Shown here: in pieces, positions 32,787 to 33,525 of the stretch
How the letters are laid out: each line of letters opens with the position of its first letter
Numbering within the stretch: the stretch's first letter is position 1
NCBI RefSeq assembly: GCF_000308795.1
Contig: NZ_BAGK01000173.1
Coordinates: 1 to 33,525, forward strand
DNA: 33,525 nucleotides
Direction: 5' to 3'
From: Nocardia thailandica NBRC 100428
GTDB taxonomy: Bacteria; Actinomycetota; Actinomycetes; Mycobacteriales; Mycobacteriaceae
Position numbers and translations under genes: made by a program
The notes under the pieces: generated by a model
Seen by the model: only the letters and a program-made list of their open reading frames with translations
Database searches by the model: none
Told to the model about the DNA's origin: nothing

Positions 32787-33329
32787 ATGGCAGTACTGGA
32801 ACCACCCCCGACGGTGCTGCACATCCCTACCCTGATCACGCCGTGGGCGCCGTTCCCGCAGGCACAGGTGATGACCCGCCCCGCGTCCGACCGCGCGCGC
32901 ACCGCCGCGGCCTACCTGCGCGGCGACCGGGCCCTCCCCCAGCTCATCCGGTTCGCCCTGGTCGGCGGCACCAGCAACATCGCCTACGTGCTGCTGTTCT
33001 TCGCGGTGGCCGGGATCGGCCCGCTCGTGGCCAACGTGGTCGGCTCGCTGGTCAGCACGGTCATCGCCAACGAGCTGCACCGGCAGCTCACCTTCCACGC
33101 CACCGACCGGATCGGCTGGTTCACCGCGCAGTGGGAGGGCGGCGGCCTCGCGCTGGTCGGCCTCGGTTTCACCACCGCGGGCCTGGCAGGCCTCGAGACC
33201 TGGGCGCCCACCCTCGGCGACACCGCCCAGGCGGCGGCGATCCTGGCGATCACCGCCGCGGTCGGCCTGATGCGTTTCCTCGCCCTGCGCGGCCTGTTCC
33301 GGTTGCCGAACCGGGCCGAGCAGCCCTGA
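32787..33329 (+). CDS. GtrA-family membrane protein
   Basis: A 180-residue protein from ATG 32787. After a 45-residue proline-rich cytosolic tail come four predicted membrane segments: LIRFALVGGTSNIAYVLLFF, then GIGPLVANVVGSLVSTVIAN, GGGLALVGLGFTTAGLAGLE and AAAILAITAAVGLMRFLALR. The FALVGG-x-SN and VIANELHRQLTFH patterns are characteristic of GtrA proteins, which help move lipid-linked sugars across the membrane in cell-wall or O-antigen glycosylation. No glycosyltransferase partner is adjacent. It is convergent with coaD (12-bp gap). Confidence 0.85.
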   Translation: MAVLEPPPTVLHIPTLITPWAPFPQAQVMTRPASDRARTAAAYLRGDRALPQLIRFALVGGTSNIAYVLLFFAVAGIGPLVANVVGSLVSTVIANELHRQLTFHATDRIGWFTAQWEGGGLALVGLGFTTAGLAGLETWAPTLGDTAQAAAILAITAAVGLMRFLALRGLFRLPNRAEQP

Positions 33330-33341
33330 GCGGCGCGCGGT

Positions 33342-33525
33342 CTACTGCGCGCGACGCTCGGCGATACGGTCCAGCAGGCGCTTGTGCACGGCGGGCGGCA
33401 GCATGTCGCTGACGTCGCCCCCGTAGGCCGCGACCTCCTTGACCAGCGAACTGGACAGGAAGCTCAGCGACGGGTTGGTGGCGATGAAGAACGTGTCCAC
33501 CCCGGCCAGCTTGTGGTTCATCTGC
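33342..33525 (-). CDS. coaD: phosphopantetheine adenylyltransferase, 3' end
   Basis: The last 60 codons of CoaD, running off the right edge: [20 protein letters not shown], then [20 protein letters not shown] and [14 protein letters not shown]. The [10 protein letters not shown] motif is the conserved C-terminal signature of the hexameric enzyme that makes dephospho-CoA from 4'-phosphopantetheine. The TAG is at 33342-33344. Confidence 0.95.
   Translation of the reverse strand, partial: QMNHKLAGVDTFFIATNPSLSFLSSSLVKEVAAYGGDVSDMLPPAVHKRLLDRIAERRAQ

Overview
The window is high-GC actinobacterial chromosome. The rnc–mutM pair, the rpmF–DUF177 pair, a SepIVA-type coiled-coil gene and coaD on one side, and osmC–acyP on the other, match the gene neighbourhood I know from Mycobacterium tuberculosis. 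Nocardia or a close relative is the best guess. I ran no database search.

Layout. (1) 2-729: acyP and osmC, minus strand. (2) 814-9331: a divergent kdp locus. kdpD-kdpE and an unlisted 52-residue membrane ORF run leftward; a 27-residue peptide gene, kdpF, kdpA, kdpB and a frameshifted kdpC run rightward. A symmetric set of TTGACGC boxes lies between them. (3) 9381-16343, minus strand: a glycogen-debranching-like glycosidase, a GT4 glycosyltransferase with a candidate stress-sigma promoter, a PstS-like binding protein with membrane anchors, a PHP-domain protein and a RibD/DHFR-like reductase. (4) About 16544-28863: a 12.3 kb serine-integrase element inserted in the 3' part of mutM. (5) 28864-33525: mutM 5' part, rnc, rpmF, DUF177, a repeat-rich spacer, sepIVA-like, a GtrA-family membrane protein and the 3' end of coaD.

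The element is the most interesting part. It separated the host's own mutM 3' end (now a remnant at 16420-16553) from the rest of the gene and, by its geometry, supplies a diverged in-frame replacement for the last 46 residues, including the zinc finger. The repair enzyme is therefore predicted to be a host/element chimera. The element carries a large serine integrase, two small helix-turn-helix proteins, a repressor, a two-gene TIR plus PD-(D/E)XK-like module that looks like defence, and a single-chain Type ISP-like restriction-modification enzyme. It also carries a small conserved-looking protein, two broken genes, and a 0.9 kb non-coding stretch full of hairpins. Two hairpins in that stretch are near-copies whose stems differ by a compensatory base pair.

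How the genes fit together: the kdp genes form a potassium-uptake ATPase with its sensor and regulator, although kdpC needs one base restored to read through. The glycosidase and glycosyltransferase probably act on a storage or stress polysaccharide. The element combines its own integration and repression functions with at least one recognisable and one putative anti-phage system.
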